NCBI GenBank assembly: GCA_016191895.1
Contig: JACPVD010000140.1
Location: forward strand, 1 to 6,273
Direction of reading: 5' to 3'
DNA length: 6,273 nucleotides
Source of the DNA: Chloroflexota bacterium
GTDB lineage: Bacteria > Chloroflexota > Anaerolineae > Anaerolineales > Villigracilaceae
Below, in pieces: positions 5,669 through 6,273 of this stretch. Below the pieces are notes generated by a model, which had not been told where the DNA came from, made no database searches, and saw only the letters and a program-made list of their open reading frames with translations. Position 1 is the stretch's first letter; every line of letters begins with the position of its first letter. The position numbers and the translations under genes were made by a program.

Positions 5669-6273
5669 TTATTTCAAATAGTATACTGCAATTTGCAGGG
5701 CGATACGCGGGTTATCGGGGTATCTATAATCACGGTTGAGCATGACAATGACCGATAGATGCTGTGAAGGGAAACGGACGTAATCGGAATTAAATCCGAG
5801 CCACGAACCGGAATGTGCCGCATAGAATTCGCCGTTCCATTCCTCGAGTTCCCAACCAAAACCATAAGGTTCCCTGCTCCCATCGTTCAACTCCGCCGGA
5901 GTGAATGCCAGTTGAAGCGTTTCCAGCGAAACAAGTTGATTTGTGTAAAGCATCTCGTCGTAAATTGCCATGTCTTCCAAAGTAGTGTAAATGGAACCGG
6001 AGCCGTATAGATTATCGAGATCGTCGCCTGGGTAGGCTTCGGGCTCGCCGCCTTCGAGCGTGTAACTCATCGCTACAAGCGGGTCGGCGCGGCGTTCTTC
6101 GTTTGGAAGCGAAAACGTATTTTTCATCCCAAGCGGATCGAAAATACGCGTTTGCATGAACTCGGGGAATTTTTGTCCGGAGGCCCGTTCCATGACAACC
6201 GCAAGCAATTCATAGCCGGGGTTGCTGTATTTAAATTTTTCGCCGGGTCGTGATGGAGGTTCCTGCATTTGGG
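5669..6273 (-). CDS. Beta-lactamase-family serine hydrolase, C-terminal part
   Basis: The open frame runs off the right edge, so the N-terminus and the catalytic SxxK motif are not in the window; the ATG at 6268 is internal, not a start. The visible 200 or so residues carry family landmarks of the class C beta-lactamase/S12 peptidase fold. These are RPGEKFKYSNPGYELLAVVM with the YxN motif (Y14, S15, N16 counted from M at 6268), FDPLGMKNTF, GSGSIYTTLEDM, YGFGWELEEW and AAHSGSWLGF with the HxG motif (H152-G154) that replaces KTG. The protein ends in YYLK at a TAA (5671-5669). The fold covers esterases, peptidases and beta-lactamases, so the substrate cannot be told; a hydrolase of unknown specificity is the safe reading. 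It probably heads or precedes an operon with the ankyrin gene. Confidence 0.85.
   Translation of the reverse strand, partial: QMQEPPSRPGEKFKYSNPGYELLAVVMERASGQKFPEFMQTRIFDPLGMKNTFSLPNEERRADPLVAMSYTLEGGEPEAYPGDDLDNLYGSGSIYTTLEDMAIYDEMLYTNQLVSLETLQLAFTPAELNDGSREPYGFGWELEEWNGEFYAAHSGSWLGFNSDYVRFPSQHLSVIVMLNRDYRYPDNPRIALQIAVYYLK

Overview
The window holds six protein genes and a few codons of a seventh. All are on the minus strand, so transcription runs from high to low coordinates. There are no RNA genes, CRISPR arrays or insertion-sequence transposases. Gene types, moderate GC content and the mix of Shine-Dalgarno and leaderless-looking starts fit a Chloroflexota bacterium of the Anaerolineae type. 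That placement is an inference from gene style; no marker gene is present.

Layout from right to left (direction of transcription). (1) 6273-5669 is the C-terminal part of a beta-lactamase-fold serine hydrolase, cut by the window edge. (2) 5646-4957 is an ankyrin-repeat protein starting 22 nt after the hydrolase stop, probably in the same operon. (3) 4956-4730 is a noncoding gap with a nested palindrome: a perfect 21-bp GC-rich hairpin flanked by imperfect terminal-like inverted repeats, resembling a small non-autonomous mobile element. (4) 4729-3404 is a secreted or membrane-anchored protein with a bactofilin-like beta-helix followed by several membrane segments. (5) 3403-3303 is an intergenic region with two hairpins, the second a likely terminator, and then a TATAAT box seven bases before the next ATG. 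(6) 3302-165 is a tight three-gene operon: a TIGR03960-type B12-binding-like radical SAM protein, a DinB/DfsB-like four-helix-bundle protein and a TIGR03936/DUF2344 radical-SAM-associated protein. (7) 164-42 is noncoding DNA with two related palindromic repeats. (8) 41-1 is the start of another gene, running off the window.

The best understood unit is the radical SAM operon. TIGR03960 and TIGR03936 proteins are usually adjacent or fused and are thought to act together, but their substrate is not established as far as I know. Here a DinB-like gene sits between them with junctions tight enough for translational coupling. The most unusual feature of the window is repeat DNA inside or beside genes. 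A 7-bp-period repeat is read in frame as a linker in the radical SAM protein, a second heptamer-like tract encodes its C-terminal tail, and palindromic elements fill both larger intergenic gaps. I see no convincing new multi-gene system.
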